29,412 nucleotides of DNA from a virus: IMG/VR virus record IMGVR_UViG_3300030060_003740, positions 1 through 29,412 of that record; one strand, written 5' to 3'. This document shows, one piece after another, positions 9,510-19,338 of this stretch. Within the stretch, counting starts at the first letter, position 1, and the number at the start of each line of letters is the position of its first letter. A model generated the notes under the pieces. The model was not told the DNA's origin. It was given only the letters and a program-made list of their open reading frames with translations, and searched no databases. The translations under genes were made by a program, and so were the position numbers.

Positions 9510-12500
9510 TAGTCGTTAGGGTCGTTTTGTATTGTTAATGTATATTGATCTGGTTGATTTACGTCAGCACTAGTAATTGTCATCTCAACAGAAGCAATTG
9601 CCCCGTTACATAGATTTGCAAAATTTGTACTACCTACAGTTGTTTGTGACATGACATCAACAAGAGTAATTGAATCACTTATTGTAAATGTAAACGTTTC
9701 GTTGCTTTCAACAACACCAGGATTTGCGTATACTACTGCATATGCAACTTGATTATTAATAGATGTTAAGTTAGCCATCTCTATATTTATAGTAACATCA
9801 AGATTACCTCCTATATCACTTCCAGTTTGGTTTATATTGAGAATGTTTAAAGATCCTCCCCCTTGAATAAACTGTTGAGTAGGCGTTGGAGATGCAGTGA
9901 ATAATGTGTATTCAGTTCCAGGATTTAAATCACTTTGTACCCCAACGTTAGTAGCTGGATTTTGTATAAAAATACCAGCTTGTGTAACATTACTTTCAAC
10001 TACATTACCAAGTGCATTGCCACCAGAAACTAGTAAGTCAATTCCATCTTCAGAGGCAGCCGATATATAACCCGCTGTACCAAGTAAACTACTACCTGTT
10101 GTTGGACTATTAATAACACTATAAGGATAATTAAGACCTTCTTCAGCGTTTTGGAACTGCACCTCAAATACAACAACTTCACCTTCAGCCATCGTAGTTG
10201 AAACAACTCCATTTACATAAGGAGTTATACTTACTATACATGGATTAGCAGAGAACGTACAGCTACCATCATCTAATATAGCTGTTGAATCGTAGTTTTC
10301 AGCTGTAGGATCTGTACAACCAGTTGGTATTGGAGGTACATCTATACCACCAATAAGCCCTATACCTTGAACTGAAAATTCATTTGTATCTAAATTATCA
10401 AAGTTAGTTGTATCACCACTTATCTTGTTAAACCATTTATTTTCTTTATTTATAAATTCCGGTACACTACCAGTTTGCATATCAGTTTCAAATGATTCAA
10501 CATACCAACCTTTCTTTTCTGCTAGGTTATAGTACTCACCATCTGATAAATTTGTTATAGTATTTCCATTTGCGTCTGTAATAGTAGTTAAACCAGTAGC
10601 ATTATCAGTTGCTACATGTTTATTAACTCTAGCTTGTGTACCTTCATAGTTTACAGTTTGAAACGATTTAACTGAACCAGGTATGTCATTAAATAAAACA
10701 TCTATAGTAGATTCAGTATATTGTCCATAGAAAGTATTATAGTTTCCTACACCACCAATATTATCTATATAATGTTCGTATATATCAGCTCCTTTAACAG
10801 TAAAGTATTTACCACTAACAGAAACACCTTCGTCTTGTATAAATGATTTAAAACTAACCCAACCTTTAGAACCTTCATTAAATGATATTGTTTTACTATC
10901 ACTAACTCTTTCTATAGTTAAGTTATATTCTCCGTTTACTTTATCAAAGCTTCCAATTAAATCTTCACTGTTCTTTAGGTTTTCTCTAAAATAAGTTTTC
11001 ATACCTACATTAGATATAGGAGTTAAACCATCTCTTGATAATCTAAGTACAGCACCTCTTTGTTTATCAGTAAAGTACATCCTATATTGATCTGTTGCTA
11101 ATGATTCAGGATTTTTAGATATTCCATAATCACCAACAAATGGTATTGATTGACCTAATACTCTGTCAGTTGCTGTTAATTGTGGGTTACCATCTGCATT
11201 AAATAAAGCATCTTTGTTTGAAAGTAATTTCAACACTTTATCCTCTGTAAATACCACAACATCAGTATCTCTAGTTTTTAGAGCTTGTATTGATCCATAT
11301 GTTGGATTTAAATCTTTAGTTATTTTTTCTGCTATATTAAACTCATTCAGATCATTAATACCTGAAGTAGAGTTATATATACCAGAGTATATTAATCCAG
11401 AAGATCTAGTTTCTTCTTTATAATCTTCAAATGTTGTTGATACTCTAACCCCATTGTCTAGTTGAGTACCATTAAAATCATCTCTTATTCTATCAGACTC
11501 AACACCATTACCAAATGAGTAACAATTAAACCAACCTGGTTGAACTGGGTATTGCCAAACTTCACTATCTATTTCGTACCATCCAGTTGCTTGAGCTATA
11601 AATACTTGATATACAGTATTAGCTGCACCGTTACCTTGGTTCATCCAAGCAGTATCACTTATCCAAAAGTCATTTGTGTTACCAGAGTAATTATTTAAAA
11701 TTAAACCATTTGGTATACCATTGCCAAATATTGATATATCGTTATTGTTAGATATAGGTAAAGCATTTAGTAGGTTTTGATTACCTACATCTGTAAAAAT
11801 TACACCACCAGTAGCATCATTGTATTGAATACTTACATTGTACCACTGTTGTTTTTGTAATACATACACATCATTATTTCCATCACCATCTACATCTTGT
11901 ACTGTTCTAGAATAATAATTATTTACTTTACTTTTAGTTATTGTACCATCCTTGTGAGTAAAGCATATCATGGAACCTATACCTATTTTAGCTTTGTGTT
12001 CAGCTGTCACTCCATTAAGTTCGGATGATATACCTATAACTGGATTAGTAGCTGAGTAATCATAGCCAGATATATAAGGAGTAGTGTCATAAGTAGTGAA
12101 CGTACTATAAATTTCGTTACCTTGATTATCTATATAATAAGAATCTACTCCAGCGTTGGGTGGTACAAATGCTGTAGTATTACCTTTGTTTAGTGACATT
12201 GGTAAAGCTGGTGTAGCGTTATAGTATAATTCTAAATCTACATCTTCTTTTGGTTCTGTTTCCCAACACGCACCATCTTTAACATCAAAATCTTCTTGCA
12301 CACCACCAGCAGTACCTACTTCTTGCAATATGTTTATAACTAAATTTCTAGTAGAACCATCATGTGCATTTACAGCTCTTGGATCAGGATCTACATCTAA
12401 GTCTATACCAGTATTTAGTTCTTGATTGTTTTCTCCTAATTTTCTAAATTCAAATCTAACACTATGTCTACCACAACCTGCATGTATACCTGGGCCTAAA

Positions 12501-15500
12501 TTATCACATATACCACATGTTTGATCACCTGGATGAGTTGTACCTATAATAACATGATCACCGTCAAGATTTGTTGAACTATGAACATCAATAGGACCAA
12601 TAGGTCCAACTGCAGTACTATTAGCCTCTACAGAATCTATTATGTTTTGATAAAATTGAGAAGCGCCTTCGTCCCATTCTCCAAACGATGAGTAGCTTTC
12701 TGAACTAGACCATAAATGTGCAACATTAAAAGGACCACCTGAACCTATAGCAAAAAGCTCTGGATTTACTTGATCAAAATCAACAGCTATATTGAAATTT
12801 GGAGGAACCATTACTCCCCAATAGGCTACCGGAAAAGTAAAATCTTCACCGTACTCTACAGCATTGTAGCTATACAAAGCGCTACTACCACCGGTGTTAG
12901 CAAGAACATAACTTTCAGAATAAAGCTCATGCCAATTTTGATTACCGGCATTAGCCCATGTAGGGTGACCAAAGTTACGTATAATATTTGTCTCTTGCTC
13001 TGCACTTATTACCTTATAGTGTACACCTGGATTATTTGCGAATTCAAATATTGTCCCAGGGGTAGTCATGTAGTCTATGTATATTTGGTCTACATTATTA
13101 AACGCAGGAGCTTGATTAAGAGTTTGAGTAGATATTCTCATTCTACCTAAAGTACCATCTGTCAATGTACCGTAATCTAAAGGAGTTGGTTTATAATTGT
13201 ACCAAGTATCTCCTGGAGTGTTCTCCCAGTCAGTAGCTCTAGCTCCATCTAAAAATAAACCAGCATTAGTACTGTTTTCCCATTGCTGCCAAAAATTTCT
13301 AGTTTCATCTCCATAATTTAATATAGTAAGATTACCGTTAAGTTGGTCTGTCCAAGATACAGCATCTGATAAATCTAAATTATCTTGGCCAACACAACCA
13401 AGGGCCATGTAGCTGGCTTCATAAGAATTAGCAAAACTTCCATCAGCCCACTCATACGCAGGATTATTATCATTGTTAGTACCATCACCACCATAATCTC
13501 CACCAATACCAGGATTATATTTTTGAGAATCTATATAAGCTAAGTTAAAGCTATCTAGTTGTCCCCAGTATTCTGTACTTGACTTACCAGACTGCAGTGC
13601 GCTTAATAGTGTAGCATCTTTTTCTACTAATACAAAAAATCTACCATCAAACTCTGGTTTGTTTTCTACAACTTCTTCTTTAAATTCTACATTGTAAGTT
13701 AAAAGATTAGTTGATGTATTTAAAGCTAATGTTATTGGTACACCATTTTGATCAGTTGAGCCAGCAGCTAAAGCATTAGTGAATCTAGTAAAGAAGTCTA
13801 CTTCTGATACACCAAAGTCATCATTGCCAAAAGGTTCATTCCAAAATATTTGAGCGTGAGTAGTACCTCCAATTTCAGGACTAGAATAGTGTGTTAGAGT
13901 TTTCCAAGAACTATATAAAACGTTATTTACAGCTTGAGTAGAATTATTAACTGTTCTACCTACAAACCTAAACTTTATAGTACCTCGATTTGTAGTTCTA
14001 GAGAAATTATATCTATCAAGTAAGTTTTTAAAAGATGCTTGACCTATTAATAAAGATGTAGAACTAATTAAAACACTCGGCACACTAGTTGATGTATCTG
14101 GAGGAACTGGAGGTGCTTGTATAGTAAATAAAGCTGCAGCTGGATCAATTGTATTACCATCTGTGGTATCTAATGTAACTAATCCCATTGTTCTATGATC
14201 TATCTTTATAAAATCTGGAGCTTCATTTTCTATTGCTATAACTTTGTACCTTGCTTTGTCTACTACAGGTATTTGGTTACCGTGTTCGTTTTTAAGTAAT
14301 AGATATGTTTCTTCGTCTATTTTATTTCTATCAGCTGAAGGGAAAGATAACCACATATTCTCTCTCTTCTCAGCATAGTACCAACGATCCATTACTAAGT
14401 TGTAATATTCGCTAGTTGTTTCTTTTACGTAATACTTTACGTATTCCATCCAGTCTTCTGGTTGACCATTGCCTAACACTTGACTCTCCCACTCTTGTTG
14501 TAATTTAAAAGTATTTTTTAATGGAGCTAAATCCTTTTCAGTAACAATATCACCAGAAAAACTTTCAAAGTTGTTGCCATCACCTATAGTATAACCAGAT
14601 GTTATAACAGGTGTTTCTCTACCGTACTTGTCTCCAAATACCATACCCCATTTATAACTTCTAATAGATTTAATAGATTTTTGTGGATCGTTTAGCGTTG
14701 CTGAGTTATCACTAGATAAACTTTGAACTAAGTTTACTGGAAAGTTTATATCGTAGTTTTGAGTATAGTTACCATAAACAATTCTGTTTGATGTAACCTC
14801 TTGTGCTTTTGCATATCTAGGTACGTTATCAAAAGCTCTTAATATTTGATTAGATGGTAAAACTCTATGAATCATCTCTGATGTTATATTGAGTTCACCA
14901 GTTTGTATAGAGTCATCACCTGTTATAGGACCTGGAGTAAACAACTCCCACTCTGCATCCTTTTCTTTTTCTATAGTTTTAACAACATATATATTAGGTG
15001 AGTCAGCTGTTTTAAATAGTATGTCAATAGCTTTTATATCAAAAGGCCTATCAGTATGTAGTGGTATAAAATCTTTTATTACTAACTCTCTAATGGTATT
15101 AACCATACCTAAGTTAAAAGCTTTAGTAACTACATAATCAAAATTACCTGGTCTAAAAACTATTTCAGAAAATGGTGAGAAACTAGAGTACTCTCCATCT
15201 TCATATTTATATCTGTAGCCAAACCTAGGAAATTTTAATTCAAATAAAGGTTTTGGTAAGTCTACACTTATGTCGTAAGTTTGTGTGTCAGCACCATCAA
15301 AAACCTCTTGCGATATACTTATTAATTCTATAGATATAACATTAGTTGGTACTAAACTTAATTCAAGATCAACTACATTGACTTGCTCTGTACCATCCGC
15401 TAATACAACAGTTTCAGTTATTTGGTTTTGATATGATATAAATTTAAACTTTATTATAGTATCAGTATCGTTATCTATAAACTTGAGAATATCATTAGGT

Positions 15501-16615
15501 TTATATTTAGTAGAATAAAACTCATCGTTAGTTATATTAAATATATCACCAATGTTATCTTCTGTTAATCCAAAGTTAAAATCAATAGTAGCTTCTAAAT
15601 CAGCTTCTTCTCTAGTTTTAACTTCTATTGTTGGAGGATATAATGGAGCTTTCCTTATTACTGTTATATGCTTTTCTAATAAATCAGCACTAGCAGATAT
15701 TAAAGATTGATCTGAGTCGTTTGGAAACTCTAAGTCAACAGCTTCAACTAATTGTTTAGTTATAGGATGTTCAACCATTAACTTTGTATGACTAGTAAAA
15801 CCAGCTGTACCTTCTTTACATCTTGTAATGTTTATTTTCTTTGGTTCAGTTCTACCGTCTGTATAAAATAATAAATCATCAATTATATTTATACCAGTTA
15901 TTTTATCTCTAGCTATATTGCTGGTTGGTCTTAAGTTTAATAACTTAGGATGCTCAAAAAGAAAACCTTGTAAAGGTAAACCATAACCATCTGTAAACGT
16001 AGATATATCTAAAGTTTGTTCACTATATAAAGTAACTACGTTTCCATTAATAGCTTTTATTTTTGCATTATTAAATTGATCTACACCGTCTGTATCAAGA
16101 GCTTTTATTGTCATGTCAACTCTAAGGGACGATGCATCATTTAAAGTTATCTGTGTCCAAACTCCATTTTGTAATACAGGAAAATTAGCTGAACTTACCG
16201 CCGTACTAAATGGTTGTGCAACCGCGTAGACATCTACTACAACCGGAGTTGTTGTACCTAAAACACTTTGTTCTATTATAGCTTCAGTCCATATAACATC
16301 TTGTGATGGAAACTGCTCTATTGTATTTGGTTGTATAGGATTATTATTGTAGAATAAAAAATAAGCTACGTCATTTTTTTCATCAACTACACTACCAGCA
16401 CATTGATGATTTAACAAGTCTCCTTGTGAACTACCTATAATACTATTACCTTTTATGTTTTGAACAGAACCTGCGTCGCCAATACCATCATCACCACCAG
16501 ATGTGGTTCTGACCTGAATATTCATAGCATCACGGTACTCACCGTTTGGAACAAGTCTTTCGTCAAGATCCTTGTTCATCTTTCCGCCTGTGAAAGTGTG
16601 TTTAATTTCTGGCAT
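9509..16615 (-). CDS. Giant tail nozzle/stabilization-type protein (2368 aa)
   Basis: The N-terminus (MPEIKHTFTGGKMNKDLDER, then a VPNGEYRDAMNIQV-type stretch) matches what I recall from tail 'stabilization' or nozzle proteins of crAss-like and marine environmental phages. Those proteins occupy the place of P22 gp10 or T7 gp12. Residues 1-850 and about 1760-2060 look like the core; the latter has YFTDKQRGAVLRLSRDGLTP. Between them lies a long Trp/Asn/Gly-rich insertion holding CGIC at 1367-1370, C1381 and H1384. After about 2060 there is a Cys-bounded motif (C2100 to C2119) and an Ig-like tail. The protein is several times longer than T7 gp12 (about 790 residues). It lies 6 bases after a connector gene and overlaps the next gene by one base. 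Tail placement is fairly secure; exact homology is not. Confidence 0.85.
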   Translation of the reverse strand: MPEIKHTFTGGKMNKDLDERLVPNGEYRDAMNIQVRTTSGGDDGIGDAGSVQNIKGNSIIGSSQGDLLNHQCAGSVVDEKNDVAYFLFYNNNPIQPNTIEQFPSQDVIWTEAIIEQSVLGTTTPVVVDVYAVAQPFSTAVSSANFPVLQNGVWTQITLNDASSLRVDMTIKALDTDGVDQFNNAKIKAINGNVVTLYSEQTLDISTFTDGYGLPLQGFLFEHPKLLNLRPTSNIARDKITGINIIDDLLFYTDGRTEPKKINITRCKEGTAGFTSHTKLMVEHPITKQLVEAVDLEFPNDSDQSLISASADLLEKHITVIRKAPLYPPTIEVKTREEADLEATIDFNFGLTEDNIGDIFNITNDEFYSTKYKPNDILKFIDNDTDTIIKFKFISYQNQITETVVLADGTEQVNVVDLELSLVPTNVISIELISISQEVFDGADTQTYDISVDLPKPLFELKFPRFGYRYKYEDGEYSSFSPFSEIVFRPGNFDYVVTKAFNLGMVNTIRELVIKDFIPLHTDRPFDIKAIDILFKTADSPNIYVVKTIEKEKDAEWELFTPGPITGDDSIQTGELNITSEMIHRVLPSNQILRAFDNVPRYAKAQEVTSNRIVYGNYTQNYDINFPVNLVQSLSSDNSATLNDPQKSIKSIRSYKWGMVFGDKYGRETPVITSGYTIGDGNNFESFSGDIVTEKDLAPLKNTFKLQQEWESQVLGNGQPEDWMEYVKYYVKETTSEYYNLVMDRWYYAEKRENMWLSFPSADRNKIDEETYLLLKNEHGNQIPVVDKARYKVIAIENEAPDFIKIDHRTMGLVTLDTTDGNTIDPAAALFTIQAPPVPPDTSTSVPSVLISSTSLLIGQASFKNLLDRYNFSRTTNRGTIKFRFVGRTVNNSTQAVNNVLYSSWKTLTHYSSPEIGGTTHAQIFWNEPFGNDDFGVSEVDFFTRFTNALAAGSTDQNGVPITLALNTSTNLLTYNVEFKEEVVENKPEFDGRFFVLVEKDATLLSALQSGKSSTEYWGQLDSFNLAYIDSQKYNPGIGGDYGGDGTNNDNNPAYEWADGSFANSYEASYMALGCVGQDNLDLSDAVSWTDQLNGNLTILNYGDETRNFWQQWENSTNAGLFLDGARATDWENTPGDTWYNYKPTPLDYGTLTDGTLGRMRISTQTLNQAPAFNNVDQIYIDYMTTPGTIFEFANNPGVHYKVISAEQETNIIRNFGHPTWANAGNQNWHELYSESYVLANTGGSSALYSYNAVEYGEDFTFPVAYWGVMVPPNFNIAVDFDQVNPELFAIGSGGPFNVAHLWSSSESYSSFGEWDEGASQFYQNIIDSVEANSTAVGPIGPIDVHSSTNLDGDHVIIGTTHPGDQTCGICDNLGPGIHAGCGRHSVRFEFRKLGENNQELNTGIDLDVDPDPRAVNAHDGSTRNLVINILQEVGTAGGVQEDFDVKDGACWETEPKEDVDLELYYNATPALPMSLNKGNTTAFVPPNAGVDSYYIDNQGNEIYSTFTTYDTTPYISGYDYSATNPVIGISSELNGVTAEHKAKIGIGSMICFTHKDGTITKSKVNNYYSRTVQDVDGDGNNDVYVLQKQQWYNVSIQYNDATGGVIFTDVGNQNLLNALPISNNNDISIFGNGIPNGLILNNYSGNTNDFWISDTAWMNQGNGAANTVYQVFIAQATGWYEIDSEVWQYPVQPGWFNCYSFGNGVESDRIRDDFNGTQLDNGVRVSTTFEDYKEETRSSGLIYSGIYNSTSGINDLNEFNIAEKITKDLNPTYGSIQALKTRDTDVVVFTEDKVLKLLSNKDALFNADGNPQLTATDRVLGQSIPFVGDYGISKNPESLATDQYRMYFTDKQRGAVLRLSRDGLTPISNVGMKTYFRENLKNSEDLIGSFDKVNGEYNLTIERVSDSKTISFNEGSKGWVSFKSFIQDEGVSVSGKYFTVKGADIYEHYIDNIGGVGNYNTFYGQYTESTIDVLFNDIPGSVKSFQTVNYEGTQARVNKHVATDNATGLTTITDANGNTITNLSDGEYYNLAEKKGWYVESFETDMQTGSVPEFINKENKWFNKISGDTTNFDNLDTNEFSVQGIGLIGGIDVPPIPTGCTDPTAENYDSTAILDDGSCTFSANPCIVSITPYVNGVVSTTMAEGEVVVFEVQFQNAEEGLNYPYSVINSPTTGSSLLGTAGYISAASEDGIDLLVSGGNALGNVVESNVTQAGIFIQNPATNVGVQSDLNPGTEYTLFTASPTPTQQFIQGGGSLNILNINQTGSDIGGNLDVTINIEMANLTSINNQVAYAVVYANPGVVESNETFTFTISDSITLVDVMSQTTVGSTNFANLCNGAIASVEMTITSADVNQPDQYTLTIQNDPND

Positions 16616-16621
16616 ACTAAA

Positions 16622-17512
16622 TTATTTTATTTGTTTACCCATACCTTTAAGTACTTGAGTAAATTCTTCTATCTTAATATTTGATAATCTTATCTTAGCT
16701 TTTCTAGTTTCAGCAAACCTTTCTTTTTTAAATCTGTTAACTATAAACGGAGGTATATTAGATCTTGTAGATAATATACCATAAGCTATCCACTTGTAAC
16801 AAGCTTCTTCGCAAAATTTATGTACAACCATTTCAGAGTCTGTACCGAGTCCGTCACTAACGTATTTTAAAGTTATAGTTTTTCCAGATAAAGAAGAACC
16901 AAAATGTATTTTACCTCTTAAGTTATCTATAAAAAAACTACCATTTACCTGAGCGTACTGTGGGTCTAAACCATATCTTCTACCTCTACTATCTATTTCT
17001 ATATCTGTAGTATCATCTGCATATGGATCAACTTCTACGACCTGTGTTTCAAAATTATCTAAAGTATTACTAGGTGTTTGCTCGGTTAAAGTATCAACAG
17101 CACCATCATTATCAGAGTCTGTAAATTGGTATACCCCACTTGAGTCTTGTTCTATAGCAAATGGATTAGATGTATTACGTGCTGGATATAATAAACGTTC
17201 TATACCATTATCATCTAATCTAGTTATCTTTACATAATTAACGTAGTCTTGTGGTAATACCATGACTAATGAGTTTGGCACTTCTATTTCTTGAGACTTA
17301 AAAGATCTTAACACGTCGTATGATAATTCTTGTATAGCACGCATAGCATGAAACTGCACATCTGTTCTATTTACTTTAGATAATATTTTATCTTCTCCAA
17401 CATGAGTAATCATGAAAGCATTTATTATATGCTCTAAAGTTGTAAACTGATAATCGCCAAAGTTACTACCAGTATAATATTGATTTTGATTTGTTCCGTC
17501 TAATAAACCCAT
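16622..17512 (-). CDS. Head-tail connector/ring protein candidate (296 aa)
   Basis: The N-terminal half contains a helical region (VQFHAMRAIQELSYDVLRSF) followed by EVPNSLVMVLPQDYVNYVKI, a pattern I recall from connector or ring proteins beside nozzle genes in marine phages. The C-terminal half has a strand-rich part (NGSFFIDNLRGKIHFG) and a helical end (VNRFKKERFAETRKAK and IEEFTQVLKGMGKQIK). Size and position, two genes after the capsid block and just before the giant nozzle-like protein, fit a T7 gp11 or P22 gp4-type adaptor that joins portal to tail. An Asp-rich middle at about 128-170 (DSDNDGAVDT and PYADDTTDIEID) could bind calcium. It follows the previous gene by two bases. Confidence 0.78.
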   Translation of the reverse strand: MGLLDGTNQNQYYTGSNFGDYQFTTLEHIINAFMITHVGEDKILSKVNRTDVQFHAMRAIQELSYDVLRSFKSQEIEVPNSLVMVLPQDYVNYVKITRLDDNGIERLLYPARNTSNPFAIEQDSSGVYQFTDSDNDGAVDTLTEQTPSNTLDNFETQVVEVDPYADDTTDIEIDSRGRRYGLDPQYAQVNGSFFIDNLRGKIHFGSSLSGKTITLKYVSDGLGTDSEMVVHKFCEEACYKWIAYGILSTRSNIPPFIVNRFKKERFAETRKAKIRLSNIKIEEFTQVLKGMGKQIK

Positions 17513-17514
17513 GA

Positions 17515-18231
17515 TTAATTATTTTTATCTTGTGTTGACATTTGTTTATCTACTATTGCAGCTTGTTGTATATCTTGTTGCTTTATAGTTATTCCAGATA
17601 ACTGAAGTATTCTAGTTACTAAATGCTCTTCTTCAGAAAAGTGCAATTCAAAATCTTGAGCTAAATTTGCATTGAATAAAGCTTTTTCGTTAACAACAAC
17701 ATAAGCCCAGTTAGGTGTTACAGGTAATCTCCAGTAATGAATAATTATATTGATATTACTTGTTTGAGCCGGGTACAATTTAATATAATTAGTAGAATTA
17801 TTTAGATAATCCTCTCTAACATAGTTCATTCTTTTAGTTGTTGCAGCTAATAAAGGGTTATTTTCAATATATAAAACTTCTTTTCTAGTTACTTCTGTTA
17901 TTTCTCCATTAACACTTGATAAAGCATTTAGATGGTAACAATCACTAGGGATTTCATAGTAGTCAAGTCCAGGGCTTGATTGTAGTGATTCTTCGTTTTG
18001 AAATGGATGTAACTTCTCTTGTAGCATCTCTACTTCGTCAAACGCTGTACCACTTGAGTGGTTTTTTCTTTTGTACTTAGCTGTTTTCATATCATGGAAA
18101 TAATTTTCAAATATTTCCTTTTGAGCTTTATCAGCAAACAAATTAAACTCTTGAGGTGTTATGTAACCTCGCTGTTCTTTATTTGCTAAAGATAAAACCT
18201 TTTGATATACATCGTCTATACTTATTGCCAT
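17515..18231 (-). CDS. Head-tail connector/ring protein candidate (238 aa)
   Basis: It begins MAISIDDVYQKVLSLANKEQ, followed by GYITPQEFNLFADKAQKEIF. This helical start resembles the first of paired connector or ring proteins in crAss-like and flavobacterial phages. The middle holds strand-like LDYYEIPSDCYHLNAL and TNYIKLYPAQTSNINIIIHY segments. The C-terminus is helical and polar (QQDIQQAAIVDKQM). It lies between the 53-residue CGC protein and a second connector candidate, with only two bases between stop and next start. A role at the portal-tail junction is inferred from that context. No catalytic motif was seen. Confidence 0.77.
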   Translation of the reverse strand: MAISIDDVYQKVLSLANKEQRGYITPQEFNLFADKAQKEIFENYFHDMKTAKYKRKNHSSGTAFDEVEMLQEKLHPFQNEESLQSSPGLDYYEIPSDCYHLNALSSVNGEITEVTRKEVLYIENNPLLAATTKRMNYVREDYLNNSTNYIKLYPAQTSNINIIIHYWRLPVTPNWAYVVVNEKALFNANLAQDFELHFSEEEHLVTRILQLSGITIKQQDIQQAAIVDKQMSTQDKNN

Positions 18232-18233
18232 AA

Positions 18234-18395
18234 TTATTTTTGTTTATAAGGAAAAGCCTTATTAAGTAATTCTTTTCTTTTATTACAACCACAAGGTTTT
18301 CCAGTTTTCTTAGTAACATAATTAGCAAATGATTTTATACCAGTTGCTTTTGTAAATTTTTCTATAGAATCCCCCAAACCTTTTGATTTACTCAT
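18234..18395 (-). CDS. Small CGC-motif protein (53 aa)
   Basis: The ATG at 18395-18393 opens a 53-residue protein that begins MSKSKGLGDSIEKFTKATGI and ends at TAA 18236-18234. It is strongly basic. It has two similar helix-like segments (IEKFTKATGIK, then FANYVTKKTGK), followed by CGCNKRKELLNKAFPYK with cysteines at 35 and 37. Proteins of this size with a CGC-N-x-R motif and an LNKxFPYK-like end are familiar from small phage genes near the head-tail module, but I know no proven function. It is the first gene after the second terminator and ends two bases before the connector candidate's ATG. A DNA- or metal-binding accessory is possible. Conserved composition and the snug fit make it a real gene rather than chance. 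Confidence 0.75.
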   Translation of the reverse strand: MSKSKGLGDSIEKFTKATGIKSFANYVTKKTGKPCGCNKRKELLNKAFPYKQK

Positions 18396-18453
18396 AATAT
18401 AATATATTTTACTATACTTATAGTTACATAATAAAGCGGAAGGTTAGCCCCTA
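18396..18453 (-). promoter_or_regulatory. Possible promoter/leader region for the connector-tail genes
   Basis: This 58-base stretch lies between the second terminator and the 53-residue gene, so transcription of the tail genes may restart here. On the minus strand it contains TATAGTAAAATATATT near the gene, a possible -10-like element. There is no convincing -35 and no clear Bacteroidota TTTG/TAnnTTTG promoter. It also contains a relatively GC-rich patch, GGGGCTAACCTTCCGC. Placement is the main support. Confidence 0.2.
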
Positions 18454-18483
18454 AATAAAAATAGCCACTGTAGTAGTGGCTAT
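18454..18483 (-). terminator. Intrinsic terminator after the 277-aa gene
   Basis: ATAGCCACT (18461-18469) and AGTGGCTAT (18475-18483) form a perfect 9-base-pair stem with a 5-base loop. On the minus-strand transcript the stem is followed at once by TTTTATT. It lies 21 bases past the stop of the 277-residue gene. Confidence 0.85.
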
Positions 18484-18504
18484 CTTTAATTGTATAAAAG
18501 ATTA

Positions 18505-19338
18505 TTAATTTAATCTTTTTTCTATATTTTGATATATCTCCATACCTTCATCGGTTTTAAACCAAGCAGCTAACGCTGAATATGGGTGCTCATCAAATGG
18601 AACTGTCATTAGTTTTCTATCATTAGATCCCCAAGTAAAAGTTCTTTGATCTGACGATAATTTTATTATCTTCATTTCTGTAGCTCTAATACCAAAGTTT
18701 CTTAATTGAACATTTTCGTCATTAACTAGTTCTAAGAATAATATAGGGTTTTTCTTAGCGTATAATAGTAGATCTCTTTTAAGTTCTTTAGAACTCATCT
18801 CTGATACCTTAGAACCAACTTCTACTCTCATGACAGCTTCTGCCATATCTATATCTAAATTTTGAGCTGCATTTAAAGCTTCAATTTCAACCTCAATACT
18901 AGCTACCTCGTCGACAGCTATTTCTTCTGCTTTGTATTCATAAAACAATTGACCTCTTTCTGGATGATATAATGATAACATCTTTTGCAGCACTGTTTTT
19001 TCTTTTGGAACGTGTAAATGACCATTCCTAAAAACTATATGTGCTAATCTTTGATCACCAGTCATTTCATCAACAAAACATGTTCTTTGATTTTCCGTAT
19101 ACTTAAGTTCTCTTTCATAACCTTTTTCTTCATCGAACCAAAATATTCCAGATGATTTTATAGAATATGATAAAGGTTTTCTTTGTCTGTTTAAAAAATA
19201 AACTCTATCTTTTATTTCCCAAGTATTCTTTGGTTTAGCTTCTTCTTTGGAAGCTTTAACTTTAGGTTGCTCTATAACAACCGTTTCTTCAACTATAGGT
19301 TCTTCAACCTTAGTTGTTGTTTTCTTTTTGTTTGCCAT
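18505..19338 (-). CDS. Capsid-neighbour protein of unknown role (277 aa)
   Basis: Residues 1-38 are a low-complexity K/E/V/T tail (MANKKKTTTKVEEP...). The folded part follows, with NTWEIKDRVYFLNRQRKPLS and SGIFWFDEEKGYERELKYTE. A long helical E/A-rich segment lies at about 145-205. The C-terminal domain includes TFTWGSNDRKLMTVPF and HPYSALAAWFKTDEG. I do not recognise a named family. The gene stands alone between two strong terminators, just after the major capsid gene, so it may be made in a dose different from both. A capsid accessory, decoration or head-completion protein is a reasonable guess. An early regulator or DNA-binding protein is not excluded. Confidence 0.8.
   Translation of the reverse strand: MANKKKTTTKVEEPIVEETVVIEQPKVKASKEEAKPKNTWEIKDRVYFLNRQRKPLSYSIKSSGIFWFDEEKGYERELKYTENQRTCFVDEMTGDQRLAHIVFRNGHLHVPKEKTVLQKMLSLYHPERGQLFYEYKAEEIAVDEVASIEVEIEALNAAQNLDIDMAEAVMRVEVGSKVSEMSSKELKRDLLLYAKKNPILFLELVNDENVQLRNFGIRATEMKIIKLSSDQRTFTWGSNDRKLMTVPFDEHPYSALAAWFKTDEGMEIYQNIEKRLN

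Noticed and set aside
12770-13150. 126-codon plus-strand frame
   Set aside because: It lies wholly antisense to the giant tail gene, has a Tyr/Ile/Cys-rich composition typical of reverse reading of A/T-rich genes, and has no neighbours on that strand.
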